Source of the DNA: Apodemus sylvaticus
Lineage: Eukaryota; Chordata; Mammalia; Rodentia; Muridae
Reading direction: 5' to 3'
DNA length: 64,000 bases
Assembly: GCF_947179515.1 (NCBI RefSeq)
Contig: NC_067472.1
Coordinates: forward strand, 110,472,506-110,536,505
A program made the position numbers and the translations under genes. Below, piece by piece: positions 11,889-23,503 of this stretch. Positions within the stretch are counted from its first letter, which is position 1; the number at the start of each line of letters is the position of its first letter. The notes under the pieces were generated by a model. That model was not told the DNA's origin. It saw nothing but the letters and a program-made list of their open reading frames with translations, and did no database searches.

Positions 11889-12195
11889 TCCTCAAAATAC
11901 TAATAAAAAAAAAGCTAGTATAATCACAACCCCATGGTTGCTTTTAAAGGATTAGATAGCAATGCAGTTCTACTATCTTACTCCTCAATATCTAGGTTTC
12001 TCCAGTTATCTCCACTCACTGATAACCTTTTCTCTAATCCTAAACTCAAAGAAGAGGCACTGATGGCATTACGTTTGTCATGGCCCTGTAATTACTTTTA
12101 GTTTAGAAAAGCCATCCAGGTTTTTGTCTTTAAAAGCAAAACTTTGAAGACATTTGCTATTTTTAGAGTTTAAGTATTTTACTCCAATTTTCTCT
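11889..12195. other. Unique DNA
   Basis: I see nothing recognisable in this stretch. Confidence 0.5.
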
Positions 12196-12217
12196 TTTTC
12201 TATGCATGTGCATGTGC

Positions 12218-12252
<35 letters not shown>

Positions 12253-12613
12253 AATGTGTCTGTGCATATGTGTGTGAATGTGTGTGTATGCTCATGTGTG
12301 CAAGTGCATGTACTTATGCAGATGTCATGCACTCATGGATGCTTGTGTTTGTAGAGGGCAGAAGACAACCTTGACTCTCATTCATCATGCATTATTGACC
12401 TGGGTTTTTGGGCCAGTCTCTCACAGGCACGGAATTCCCCAATTAGGATAGGTTGGCTCATCCTAGGGATCTAGCTGTCTCCATTTCTACAGTACTGGAA
12501 TTGCATTTACATGTCACCATACTTGGCTTTTAAAATGTAAGTTCTCAGAGCTTGAACCCATCCTTAGGCTTCAGACATAAACACTCTACCATCTGACCCT
12601 ATAATCCCAGCCC
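12196..12613 (-). mobile_element. B4-type SINE with (TG)n tail
   Basis: On the minus strand the tRNA-like head is at the right edge ('gggctgggattata'). The tail is the TG microsatellite at about 12219-12310. Intermediate landmarks 'gtagagggcagaagacaacc' and 'ctcagagcttgaacccatcc' fit the B4 family. The tail has expanded into a polymorphic-type microsatellite. Confidence 0.7.
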
Positions 12614-12956
12614 ATAAATCTTTTCTTATGGATAGTTACAGTTTTTCTTTTACTTGTTTTACATTTATGTTCTTCATTGATCTGATGGGAAAGTTTATGG
12701 CCCTTCATGTAGCTCCTGATAGCCTTACTTCTACTAGACAGCCCATCCTCCAGCTGCCACTTTCCAATTGCTGGGGTTACAGAAGGGTTTCCCTTTCTTG
12801 GCTACAGAAAGAACTTGCAATTCTTCAAGGACAAGGCCAGACTCACTTTGCTATGCTGCAGGTTAAAGCTTGCGTTCTGCAGTATGTGGTGGGAATAGAA
12901 GGTGGCTCAGATTATGTCACTCTGAGTTTGTGCAGCTGAAATTATGTTCATTCAAT

Positions 12957-12976
12957 CATTCATTCATGAATGAATG
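12957..12976. repeat. 20-bp perfect palindrome
   Basis: 'cattcattcatgaatgaatg' equals its own reverse complement. It sits in a short ATTC/GAAT-rich patch. Confidence 0.95.
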
Positions 12977-13701
12977 GGTCCTTTATGAAATACTTTCTGT
13001 TCATGGTAGTGAAAAATTATTTTTCATAAATTAATAATTTTTGCATGCAAGACTGGAAATTATTTCTACATGGGAGTTTTGACATATTATTCAATCATAC
13101 TGTTCCTAAAGTAGGGTAGGTGGAGACCATCTTTGAAAATTAAGTATCCTAACTGTAGGATAAAGAAAAAGAAATCTTAGTTTTTTCAACAAATATTATC
13201 TGTAAGTATATTACTTAATTTCACAATTGTGGGCTAAGTTATGACTTTTCTGGTCAGAATTTACTTATCTTCAAATGAAAGAGATAGACCAATCATTTTT
13301 AAGCTATCCTTTCCTCTGGGCTCTAGTTTCTTACTATGTTTGTTAAAATTTAAAGCTATAATCTGTATGAGTTCATTGAAGACAAATCTATAATAGATGA
13401 TTAAGGGAAAATTGGATGTTTGGAAACATTTCTTGCCTCTAAATAGACATGATATATAACTCAGCAAAACAGGCCCAATGGTACCATACGTCCTACCTGC
13501 CTCTGTTCACCTCACAATCCGCGTGAGTTCAGGATGGCTCAGATGCACCACAAACACTTCCACTTTGTCCTGTTACTTACCAGTTTATTCTGCATGTGTT
13601 TATTCCTAACACAATAACCTCCTTGCTGTTCTTAGCTGATATAAACATTGCACCAGGTTACCCCTACTCAGTGTTTTCCAGGACTTCAGACTTGAGATTC
13701 T

Positions 13702-13730
13702 TTAAGAGTTTTACTCGGTAAAACTCTTAA
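13702..13730. repeat. Perfect inverted repeat (13-bp arms, 3-nt loop)
   Basis: The left arm 'ttaagagttttac' and right arm 'gtaaaactcttaa' are separated by 'tcg'. The right arm runs directly into two CCCTAA-type hexamers (13727-13752). Confidence 0.95.
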
Positions 13731-13790
13731 CCCTAAAGTTGAACCCTAAACCATGAGAGTACTCTGATCTATAATGTCTATCTATATACG

Positions 13791-13922
13791 CCCAGCATGT
13801 GAAAATTACAAGCCTGTAATCTGAGCATTCAGGAGGTTTAGGCCACAGGATTCCAAGTTCAAGGTCCCTGAAGAACCTGGGCTATATGCTATATTTCTTC
13901 AAAAAGAAAAATGAACAATAAA
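13791..13922 (+). mobile_element. Old B1F/PB1-like SINE
   Basis: A 7SL-like monomer: 'cgcccagcatgtgaaaatta', 'cctgtaatctgagcattcag', 'gaggtttaggccacaggatt' and 'aagaacctgggctat', ending in an A-rich tail. Divergence is much greater than in the young B1 copies elsewhere in the window. Confidence 0.6.
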
Positions 13923-14131
13923 ATAAACACGAATTACAAAACAAACATGAAAGTAAAACAGAAGTGTGAAGTTCTAGCATCATTTATGTTTTAATAAGTT
14001 GTACTTCAAGATCTATCTGTGAGGAAATTGAAAGCAGAAGCAACTCAGTATGTTAGTGTGGAGGGGTATCTGGAAAGATATAAATATTGAAATTGCTGTG
14101 TTTAAATAACTGGATTAAGAAATACATATCT

Positions 14132-14164
14132 TAATATATTATTATATTATATAATAATATATTA
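14132..14164. repeat. AT-only perfect inverted repeat (16-bp arms)
   Basis: The arms 14132-14147 and 14149-14164 are exact reverse complements around a single central T. Composition is entirely A and T. Confidence 0.93.
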
Positions 14165-14269
14165 TTAACATATGTCTCTCTCTATATATACATCCCATTC
14201 TAATATGTGTTTATGTGAGAAACTTTCATGATGTCATAACATTACACTACAACAGTTAGAAAAGAGAAA

Positions 14270-14505
14270 GGCAAAAAGTACTGAATCTAGCCTACTTTGT
14301 TTGAGTCCACTACTTAAGTAGCAGAATATAAATCATGAGGCAAACTCTATGAGCCTTGGTCTCTTCCATAGAACAGGAAACTATAATGGTAACTACATGA
14401 ATGGATAAATGAGAATTAATTAACTTATCTGAGGTCCTTAAAGCATTGCTTACCACGTAATAAGTACTGTGTACAGGCTAGCTTTTAGTAGTAATTGATA
14501 TTTTT
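14270..14505 (+). mobile_element. MIR SINE
   Basis: In order: 'gagtccactacttaagtag', 'gagccttggtctcttccata', 'gaacaggaaactataatggt', 'gataaatgagaattaatt' and 'ttaccacgtaataagtactg'. These match the MIR core and 3' half. Old mammal-wide tRNA-derived SINE. Confidence 0.7.
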
Positions 14506-15599
14506 TCCCACACGTCTGTCATATTGCATACTTAGTACATTCTCAAATTCAAAAAATTACTTAAAGTAATATTTGGCATTCAGTATTAAGAGAGAATATT
14601 TATAGAATAGGATTTCTTCCTTAAATTACAATGACAATTGTATATGGCAATAATGTTATTGGTTTTGGAGTAGTTTCTCTGTTCCTGACACTCTTTGGGC
14701 CAGCTATTATTATTTTAATTTTTATAGTTTTTAGTTAATGTTAATTATACATAGATAATAATGTTAATTATAAATATATAATTAAAAGTTAAATATCTGA
14801 CAAAGGAAAATGTTACATGTAAATTGTAAGGCTATGATCAAACTCAGAAATTTTAATTAGCAGAATTTTATTTTGAAAGACATTGGATCTTGTATAGAGC
14901 ACATTGAAAAGTGGCTCAGAATGACTTCAGTTCATATGCAGTTTATGGAGGAGGATGTGGTTCTTGCTCAAATGAATTAGACACAGGACATGCCATTAAG
15001 GAGATGAACATTTCATGGTAAAGATGTAAATACAAAAGCAGTGAAGTGTGGCATGTGTTATAAGAGCCGCATATCCAGCCAGCATGGAGAACGGAATTAG
15101 GGTCAGAGGAAGAAGGCACAGAGGTAAAGATGGTGGGTGTACTCGGCCATTTGAGACCGAAAAGAAAGTAGGAAAGAAGAGATGCATTTGGAGAGAATGG
15201 TCTTTGTGGATTAGACAGTACATGAGTGTATAGGAGGCATACTACATAGGAATATGATCATGCCCTCTTACTCAAATGAAGAGATTAACATTTATCATGA
15301 AGTAAGAATTTTATGAAAACAGTTAACAAGGAAGAAGACAGAGTAAATTTGCTTGGCAAAGTTCAATGCTTAAGAAGTACCAGAAAGAGATTTTTTCAAA
15401 AAATAAGTCATGCCTTTTTAATTGGTATTGCATGTTATAAAACTGTATCATGTTCTTTTTGTAGCTTCCTATGTTATGTATTCAGTAGATATCCTCAGCA
15501 CTACTTACTATTAACACCCTCTAATCTTCTAAAATTCTCAAATTTAAGGAATGCATTCAATTCTACAATTCCACAATCCTTTGACTGAGGTAGTTTTGA
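14506..15599. other. AT-rich unique DNA
   Basis: No gene or clear repeat. The open frames at about 15000-15590 have no recognisable family. Confidence 0.5.
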
Positions 15600-15712
15600 T
15601 TATAATTTTAACATTCAGAATAAGAAACTGAGGCTCAGGAATATTAATCTCCACAAATCTGCCTCAGAATTAAAACTCTCAGAAGGAACTTGTGTTTGAA
15701 ATCCTTGTTGGG
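15600..15712 (-). mobile_element. MIR SINE fragment
   Basis: 'aataagaaactgaggctcag' followed by eroded 'aatctccacaaatctgcctc' and 'gtgtttgaaatcc' resembles the reverse complement of MIR. Confidence 0.5.
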
Positions 15713-16460
15713 TGTCTCAGGGATGTTCCTTTGCCTGCACATCACTAAACTGTACACTGTGTAACCTGCCCAGTACCACTCAGTGGCACACCACCCTCCA
15801 ATGGCCATTTCACTTTCTTTCTTGAAAACCACCCTTAGTCTTGTTCTGGTAGCTGTCTGACCATCGATACGTAACTGAAAATTTCTGACCTTTAGGAACA
15901 GAATGAGATTTCCTTGACAAGACTAATGTGTGTGAGCTACAGCCTCTTTCACTCCTGTTTGCTTTGTCTTCTTTTATGTGTCTTCTTTGAAAATGTCATA
16001 TTTTCTGTAAGCATTACAAAGACTTTTAAGGACAAAGGCCAACCTGTTGGGGATGTTGGGATGAATTCTGAGTATGGGTTCCAAGGTAGCAGCTATGATA
16101 TTCTCTTATTCTGTTAAGCTCTTACTGCAGATGTCAGCATTTCCTACTCCTAGTTGTTGAGGATTTCAGAGCTGGCCTTGGACTGTCAGTCCCTTCATGG
16201 ATTATTTCAGTGGTACTGATATCCTCCCTAAGGCTATATTCCTTTTCTAGGATGGTCAGTACCTCAAGACTCTCAGGCTTAGTATATGTTTCAAACTTTT
16301 TCTTCCCAATGGAGTGGAATCAAACTCTAGTTGTTCCGGGGTGGCTATCTTATGTTGTAAGTTGACATTAAGTCTTCTTAACTTGCTTATGGTCATGGTG
16401 TTATCATAGGAATAGAAAATAAAAGTGCTAAGTCAATAAATAAAAACTATGTCTATTTTA
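15713..16460. other. Unique DNA
   Basis: No gene or recognised repeat seen. Confidence 0.5.
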
Positions 16461-17205
16461 GGAGTATGAAAATAACTTAGTGGGTGTAGTGAAAATTCCT
16501 GGTTGTCAACTTGACTATATCTAGAATGAACTACAATCCAGAATTGGAGGGCTCATCCATGATCCTAATCTGGAGACTGAGAGATACAAGTTTCTGACCT
16601 AGATCTTGGCATTGAGATCTTTAGGCATAATGGCTATGATTCCAGAAGATTAAGACAGGGAGATCTCTGAGTTCAAGATCATCTGGTGGCACATGCCTTT
16701 AATCTGGGCCATAGCCTCTGCTGGAGACCTACATAAGGACACTGGAAGAAGGAAGATGGGCTCACTCTCTCTCTCTTCCTCACCCGCTTGCCTTGTGGGA
16801 ATGAGCAACTGCTAGATCCATCTACAGCTGCTGCTCACCATTGTTGGAGAGCTGGTCTACAGACTGTAGTCATCAGCAAATTCCCTTACTATATGGAGAC
16901 TTCCCATACCTTCTGTGACTCTAGAGAACCCTGACTAGTACAGTGGGTAAAATGGTTACTGTGTAAGTATGAGGACCTAAATTTAAATCTCCCAAATACA
17001 TATACAAAGCTGAATATTGCTATGTGTGCCTATACCTAAGCAGTTGATGTTGGAAACTGATAGATTCTGGGGTCTCACTGAACATTCAGCCTGACTGAAA
17101 TAGTAAGGTCCAAGTTAAATGTGATCCTATCTCAATTAAACAATGTATACTCATGAACACAGCATGTGCACATGCATACAAACACATACAAATTAATAGA
17201 AAACT
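16461..17205 (+). mobile_element. B4-type SINE split by an LTR
   Basis: The head 'ggagtatgaaaataacttag' plus 'tggg' (16461-16484) continues after the LTR as 'gtgggtaaaatggttactgt' (16943 on). The body 'atgaggacctaaatttaaat' and 'aaagctgaatattgctatgt' follows, ending in a CA-rich tail near 17205. Removing 16485-16947 restores a continuous B4 sequence. Confidence 0.72.
16485..16942 (+). mobile_element. Solo LTR (ERV class undetermined), nested in B4
   Basis: The element starts TGTAGTG and ends AGTACA, so it has TG...CA LTR termini, and it is about 458 bp long. It is flanked by 'gtggg' at 16480-16484 and 16943-16947, a perfect 5-bp target duplication. A 5-bp duplication is usual for ERV-L/MaLR insertions, which is only suggestive. 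No gag, pol or env sequence adjoins it. I recognise the sequence ('ggttgtcaacttgactat', 'gaactacaatccagaattgg') as a common murine LTR but do not assign the family name. Confidence 0.85.
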
Positions 17206-17970
17206 GTATCTCTAGATATCTCAGCATTGGATATTCAGGGCACGTACCAGCATATTGTCCGTTACTTTAGACCAAAGGTTTTACATGGTGATTGTCTATA
17301 TTATATTTTCCAGGAAATACACTAAGCAAAGTAAGAAAGAACACTTCTAATTTCTTTCAAAATATGGTACTAGCCCCAAATTGAAAGTGAGCATTTCCAT
17401 CTCAAGAGTAAATCTGCTGCTACAAGATGACATATTTCATCAAGCCGAGGACTCAAATGAAAGGCGAACTTCTATCAAGCCTTGCTTTCTAGAAAGTAAT
17501 TCTCTGAAAACAATGTTCATAGAGGATTTTTCCTGTGCTCAGTTTCATAAGAAAAATGGAACGAAGCAACCCCCTAAATAACAAGCAAAATGCTCTAGGT
17601 CCAGGAATGGGTGTGGCTGAGGTATGAATCTGAGTCCAGTGCATTGATGTGTGTACACAAAAGCATTGGGGTGAAGCATATTTATTATGTATGCTAAATG
17701 AAAACAAAATCAAAGAATGAGGGGGACTGAAGAGAAGGAAAGGAAACATGGAGTCTGGGGGAGAAAGGGGGAGAAAAGAGGAGATGCAAAGGAAGCAAAG
17801 AAAATTCCTAGATCCAAATTGTGTCTAAGCCACTTCCTACCCTATATTCTTAGACACACTGATTAAAAATTCCATCTCAAAAGGAAATCTACTGCAACAA
17901 GATGACATATTTCACCAAGCCATGTTTTACACAGAAAAACCCTGTTTTTCATGTAAGCTGAGAAAAATCT
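17206..17970. other. Unique DNA, purine-rich near 17700-17800
   Basis: No gene. A G/A-rich patch at 17705-17800 may be a degraded L1 3' end but is not convincing. Confidence 0.4.
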
Positions 17971-18165
17971 AGGCTGGTGAGATGACTCAGTGGGTAAAGA
18001 CACTTGTCAACTAGCTTGATGACCTGAGTTTGATCCCTAGGAGCCACAAGAGGACGAAAGAACCAACTCCTAAAAGTTATTCTCTGATTCTATCTGTGTA
18101 CCATAGTGTACAGGCATGTTAATAGACAAATGAATAAACATAACGAAATTTAAAATAATAAAACA
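17971..18165 (+). mobile_element. B4-type SINE
   Basis: Starts 'aggctggtgagatgactcag', continues 'gatgacctgagtttgatccc' (B-box region) and 'gtgtaccatagtgtacaggc', and ends in an A-rich tail with 'aatgaataaa'. Good match to the B4A layout. Confidence 0.8.
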
Positions 18166-19254
18166 GGCAAAATGCAATTCTGTAAGTCTCTTTACTATCC
18201 TATGTATAACATTGTGACCAGAAGAGGGCATTGTATCCTCTGAAGAAGGAGCTACAGGTGCTTGTGAGCCACCTGACAGGGGCTGGACACTGCAAACTCG
18301 GAGCCCTTGCAAGAGCAGCACTTAATCACTGTAATATTTCACTAGTCCTAATTCAAAATTTTTTGGGGTGCATGTTCATTTTATGTTTATGTCCATATGC
18401 TAAATTTGATCTACAATACATTATCATTACAAATATACACAGATTTTTCTCTTTGTTATTAAATTCTTTTTCTGTAAGTATATGAGAACTTTTGGGTTGT
18501 TTTATGTGAAAGTGAAGAGTCAGTTCTATTAGTTATTTTTATTTGTTGGGATATTCTTTCCCCTATAGTTAATCTGTTTCATTTTCTCATACCATGTGCA
18601 TTTTAGATTTTTTTTTATATTTTGCTGTAAATAGGACCTTATGGGAAGCAAGCATGTATTTACAGTTTTAGAATATGTACAATGCTAAAATGAACTCAAC
18701 TACCTATTGATAAAGTTCTATAAAGGAGGTGCTTTAGGTAATTCCTATCAGGAGTTTGTCCAGATAACAGACAAAGTCTAGGCAATTCAAATAAGTGACT
18801 GGTGTAATTAGGATTCAGATTCAAACTTCATGATGCCTCAAGGTTGTTATATTGATGACACTGTGACAGAAGACAGGAGGCAGGAGGAAAGCTAGGTATA
18901 TTCTCCATAAGCAAGAAACAGAGCAAGGCAAGAACTGCAGAGATCAATTTCAGAGAGCTCTATTTATTAGTCTTTAAAGAAGAAATTGTAGATAACTGTC
19001 TAATGACAGCAAAGTCTTATGAGCAATGACTTGAGTGTGGCTTGTCTCCAATGAGTTATGTTTTCAAAAGAGTGCTCCAGTATGGTAATGTCAAGAGTGA
19101 GTAAGGATTTTAAGCAGGAGATCTAGCAGGATGACACTGGGGACATTGCTCTTGGAGGAATGTACAGTTCTGGGATTGTGGTTAATACTTTCAGAAATGT
19201 TATCATGCAAGAGCAACATTGGCCCTTTCCTCCTCTTTCCAGCTTTACACAGTT
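18166..19254. other. Unique DNA
   Basis: No gene or confident repeat seen. Confidence 0.5.
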
Positions 19255-19282
19255 GGAATCTCACCAATTCTTTTTTTTTTTT

Positions 19283-19338
19283 CACTGAGACTTTCTTTAG
19301 TAGAGTGTGGTGGACATAAGATCGCAACCATGAATGCC
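19283..19338 (-). other. 3'-transduced segment of L1-A
   Basis: Between two A-tracts of the minus-strand L1 (T runs at 19271-19282 and 19339-19346 on the plus strand) lie 56 bp with no resemblance to L1. The outer A-tract touches the target-site duplication, so the segment entered with the L1 cDNA. This is the signature of read-through past the L1 polyadenylation site at the source locus. Confidence 0.75.
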
Positions 19339-19346
19339 TTTTTTTT

Positions 19347-19619
19347 GGTGTGTGTTTTTGTTTTTTAATATTTTTATTTTCTATATTCTTTGTTTACATT
19401 CCAAATGATTTCTCCTCTCCCAGTTCCCCTCTCCCCATATGTCCCATAAACCTTCTTCTCTCCATCCATTCTCCAATCACCTCCCTCCATTTCTCTGTCC
19501 TTATATTCCCCTCCAATGCTAGATCAATCCTTTCCAGGATCAGGACCCTCTCCATACTTCTTCATGGGAGTCATTTGTTATGCGATTTGTGCCTTGGGTA
19601 TTCAGGGCTTCTGGGCTAA
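19347..19619 (-). other. L1-A 3' UTR
   Basis: Minus-strand 3' UTR with the purine-rich tract seen as C/T on the plus strand ('cccagttcccctctcc') and the 'catttggaatgtaaacaaag' end. It is short, under 300 bp, like the 3' ends of L1-B, C, D and E, and unlike the roughly 700-bp 3' UTR of L1-F. Confidence 0.85.
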
Positions 19620-22600
19620 TTAATATCCACTTATCAGAGATTGCATTCCATGTGTATTCTTTTGTGATTGGGCTACCTTACTTAGGATGATATTTTCCAG
19701 ATCAAACCATTTGCCTAAAAATTTTGTGAATTCATTGTTTCTAATTGCTGAGTAGTATTCCATTGTGTAAATATACCACATTTTCTGTATCCATTCCTCC
19801 TTTGAGGGACATCTGAGTTCTTTCCAGCTTCTGGCTATTATAAATAAGGCTGCTATGAACATAATGGAGCATGTGGCTTTATTGCATGCCGGGGAATCCT
19901 TTGGGTATATGCCCAGGAGAGGTATAGCAGGGTCCTTCAGAATTGTCATGTCCAGTTTTCTGAGGAACCGCCAGACTGATTTCCAAAGTAGTTGTACCAT
20001 CTTACAGCCCCACCAGCAGTGGAGGAGTGTTCCTCTTTCTCCACATCCTTGCCAACACCTGCTGTCTCCTGAGTTTTTGACCTTAGCCATTCTGACTGGT
20101 GTAAGGTGAAATCTCAGGGTTGTTTTGCTTTGTATTTCCCTAATGACTAATGATGTTGAACACTTCTTAAGGTGCCTCTCGGCCATCCGAATTTCTTCAG
20201 GTGAAAATTCTTTGTTTAGATTTGTACCCCATTTTTTAATAGGGTTATTTGGTTCCCTGGGGTCTAACTTCTTGAATTCTTTCCATATATTGGATATTAG
20301 CCCTCTATCAGATGTCGGGTTGGTGAATATCCTTTCCCAATTTGATGGTTGCCATTTTGTCCTTTTAACAGTGTCCTTTGCCTTACAGAAACTTTGTAAT
20401 TTTTATGAGGTCCCATTTGTCAATTCTTGATCTTAGAGCATAAGCTATTATTGATCTGTTCAGGAACTTTTCCCCTGTGCCCATGTCCTCAAGGATCCTC
20501 CGCAGTTTCTTTTCTATTAGTTTCAGTGTGTCTGGTTTTACATGGAGGTCATTGATCCACTTGGAGTGAAGTTTAGTACATGGAGATAAGAATGGATCAA
20601 TTCGCATTCTTCTGCATGCTGACCTCCACTTGAACCAGCACCATTTGTTGAAAAGGCTATCTTTTTTCCACTGGATGTTTTTGGCTCCTTTGTCGAAGAT
20701 CAAGTGACCATAGGTGTGTGGATTCATTTCTGGATCTTCAATTCTCTTCCATTGGTCCACTTGTCTGTCACTATGCCAATACCATGCAGTTTTTAACACT
20801 ATTGTCTGTAGTATTGCTTGAAGTCAGGGATACTGATTCCCCCAGAATTTCTTTTGTTGTTGAGAATAGTTTTAGCTATCCTGGGTTTCTTGTTATTCCA
20901 GATGAATTTGAGAATTGCTTTTTCTAACTCTGTGAAGAACTGAGTTGGGATTTTGATGGGGATTGCATTGAATCTGTAGATTGCTTTTGGCAAGATGGCC
21001 ATTTTAACTATATTAATCCTGCCGATCCACGAGCATGGCAGATTTTTCCATTTTCTGAGGTCTTCTTTGATGTCCTTCTTCAGAGACCTGAAATTCTTGT
21101 CATATAGATCTTTCACTTGTTTGGTTAGAGTCACACCAAGATACTTTATATTGTTTGTGGCTATTGTGAAGGGTGTCATTTCCCTAACTTCTTTCTCAGC
21201 CTGCTTATCCTTTGAGCATAGGAAGGCAACTGATTTGCTTGAGTTGATTTTATAACCAGCCACTTTGCTGAAGTTGTTTATCAGCTGTAGGAGTTCTCTG
21301 GTGGAGGTTTTCAGGTCACTTAAGTAGACTGTCAGGTCATCTGCAAATAGTGATAATTTGACTTCTTCCTTTCCAATTTGTATCCCCTTGACCTCCTTAT
21401 GTTGTCTAATTGCTCTAACTAGAACTTCAAGTACTATATTGAAAAGATATATAGAGAGAGGACAGCCTTGTCTAGTCCCTGATTTTAGAGGGATTGCTTC
21501 AAGTTTCTTTCCATTTAGTTTGATGTTGGCTACCAGTTTGCTGTATATTGCTTTAATGATGCTTAGGTATGGTCCTTGAATTCCTGTTCTTTCCAAGACT
21601 TTTAGCATGAAAGGATGCTGAATTTTGTCAAATGCTTTTTCTGCATCTAATGAGATGATCATATGTTGTTTTTCTTTGAGTTTGCTTATGTAGTAGATAG
21701 CATTGATGGATTTCCTTATATTGAACCATCCCTGTATCCCTTGGATGAAGCCTACTTGATTATGGTGGATGATCGTTTTGATGTGTTCTTGGATTCGGTT
21801 GGCAAGAATTTTATTAAGTATTTTTGCATCAATATTCATAAGGGAAATTGGCTTGAAGTTCTCTTTCTTTGTTGGATCTTTGTGTAGTTTTGGTATCAGC
21901 GTAATTGTGGCTTCATAGAATGAGTTGTGTAGAGTTCCTTCTGTTTCTATTTTGTGGAAAAGTTTGAAGAGTATTGGTGTTAGGTCTTCTATGAAGGTCT
22001 GATAGAATTCTGCATTGAAGCCATCTGGTCCCATGTTTTTTTTGGTTGGGAGACTTTCTATGACCCTTTTTATTTCTTCAGGTCTTAAGGGAGTGTTTAG
22101 ATGATCTATTTGATCCTGATATAGTTTTGGTGTCAGATATCTGTCTAGGAAACTGTCCATTTCCTCCAGATTCTCCAGTTGTGTTAAGTATAGGCTTTTG
22201 TAGTAGGATCTAATGATTTTTTGAATTTCCTCAGTTTCTGTTGTTATATCTCCCTTTTCATTTCTAAGTTTGTTAATCTGTATACTGTTTCTGTTCCCTT
22301 TGGTTAGTCTGGCTAAGGGTTTATCTATCTTGTTGATTTTCTTAAAGAACCAGCTCCTGGTTTTGTTGATTCTTTGTATGGTTCTCTTTGTTTCTACTTG
22401 ATTGATTTCGGCCCTGAGTTTGATGATTTCCCGCCTTCTACTCCTCCTGGGTGAAACAGCTTCTTTTTGTTCCAGGGCTTTCAGGTGTGTCATTAAGCTG
22501 GTAATGTATGCTCTCTCCATTTTCTTTTTGGAGGCACTCAGGGCTATGAGTTTTCCTCTTAGCACTGCTTTCATTGTGTCCCATAGATTTGGGTATGTTG

Positions 22601-23441
22601 TGTCTTCATTTTCATTAAGTTCTAAAAAGTCTTTAATTTCTTTCTTTATTTCTTCCTTGACAAAGGTATCATTGAGTAGAATATTGTTCAGTTTCCACGT
22701 GTATGTGGGTTTTCTGTTGTTTTTGTTGCTATTGAAGACCACTTTTACTCCATAGTGATCTGATAGGAGGCATGGGATTAGTTCGATCTTATATTTGTTG
22801 AGGTCTGTCTTGTCACCAATTATATGGTCTATTTTGGAGAAGGTACCATGAGGTGCTGAGAAAAAGGTATATTCTTTTGCTTTAGGATAGAATGTTCTAT
22901 ATATATCTGTTTAATCTAATTGTTCCAAAGCTTCAATTAGTTTCACTGTGTCCCTGTTCAGTTTCTGTTTTTCTGATCGGTCCATTGAGGAAAGTGCAGT
23001 GTTAAAGTCACCCACAATTATTGTGTTAGGTGCAATGTGTGCTTTGAGCTTTAATAAAGTTTTCTTTATGAATGAGGGTGCCCTTGCATTTGGAGCATAG
23101 ATGCTCAGGATTGAGAGTTCTTCTTGTTGTATTTTTCCTTTGACCAGCAAGAAGTGTCCCTCAGAGTCTCTTTTGATGACTTTGGGTTGAAAGTCAATTT
23201 TATCTGATATTAGAATGGCTACTCCAGCTTGTTTCCTGTGACCATTTGCTTGTAAAATTGTCTTCCAGCCTTTTACTCTAAGATAGTGTTTGTCTTTGAC
23301 ACTGATGTGTGTTTCCAGTATGCAGCAAAATGTAGGGTCCTGTTTTAGTATCCAGTCGGTTAGTCTATGTCTTTTTATTGGGGAATGGAGCCCATTGATG
23401 TTAAGAGATATTCAGGAATAGTGATTATTACTTCCTGTCAT
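19620..23441 (-). pseudogene. L1-A ORF2 (endonuclease / reverse transcriptase), inactivated
   Basis: ORF2 nicks target DNA and reverse-transcribes L1 RNA at the nick. Start ATG is at 23441, spaced 62 bp from the ORF1 stop. The N-terminal apurinic-type endonuclease domain keeps its landmarks (SLNINGL, ETH, IYAPN, VGDFN, KIDHI, LLSDH). The reverse transcriptase keeps the LDAEKAFDKI block, RQGCPLS and the catalytic FADD at about residues 699-702. The C-terminal Cys-rich motif (C-x3-C-x7-H-x3-C) is present. Lesions: TGA at codon 10, TAA at about 22911, a 2-bp deletion near 20800 and a 1-bp insertion near 20385. The span equals about 1,274 codons, the normal ORF2 length. The open pieces are 22742-20799, 20799-20383 and 20186-19620. 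Confidence 0.96.
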
Positions 23442-23503
23442 TTTTGATGTTATTTTTTAAATTTGATTGGTTAACTTCTTTTGTGTTTGATGAAAGAAGG
23501 TTA

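Larger units (their letters stand above)
12614..13790. other. Unique DNA with two palindromes
   Basis: No gene. The stretch contains a 20-bp perfect palindrome at 12957-12976 and a perfect 13-bp-arm hairpin at 13702-13730. The open frame at 12628-12939 has no family resemblance. Confidence 0.5.

Noticed and set aside
13727..13752. Interstitial telomere repeat
   Set aside because: Only two separated CCCTAA-type motifs occur, far too few for a telomeric tract.
16485..16942. Complete endogenous retrovirus
   Set aside because: Only a solo LTR with a 5-bp duplication is present. No gag, pol, env or second LTR was found here, nor beside the other LTR-like segments.
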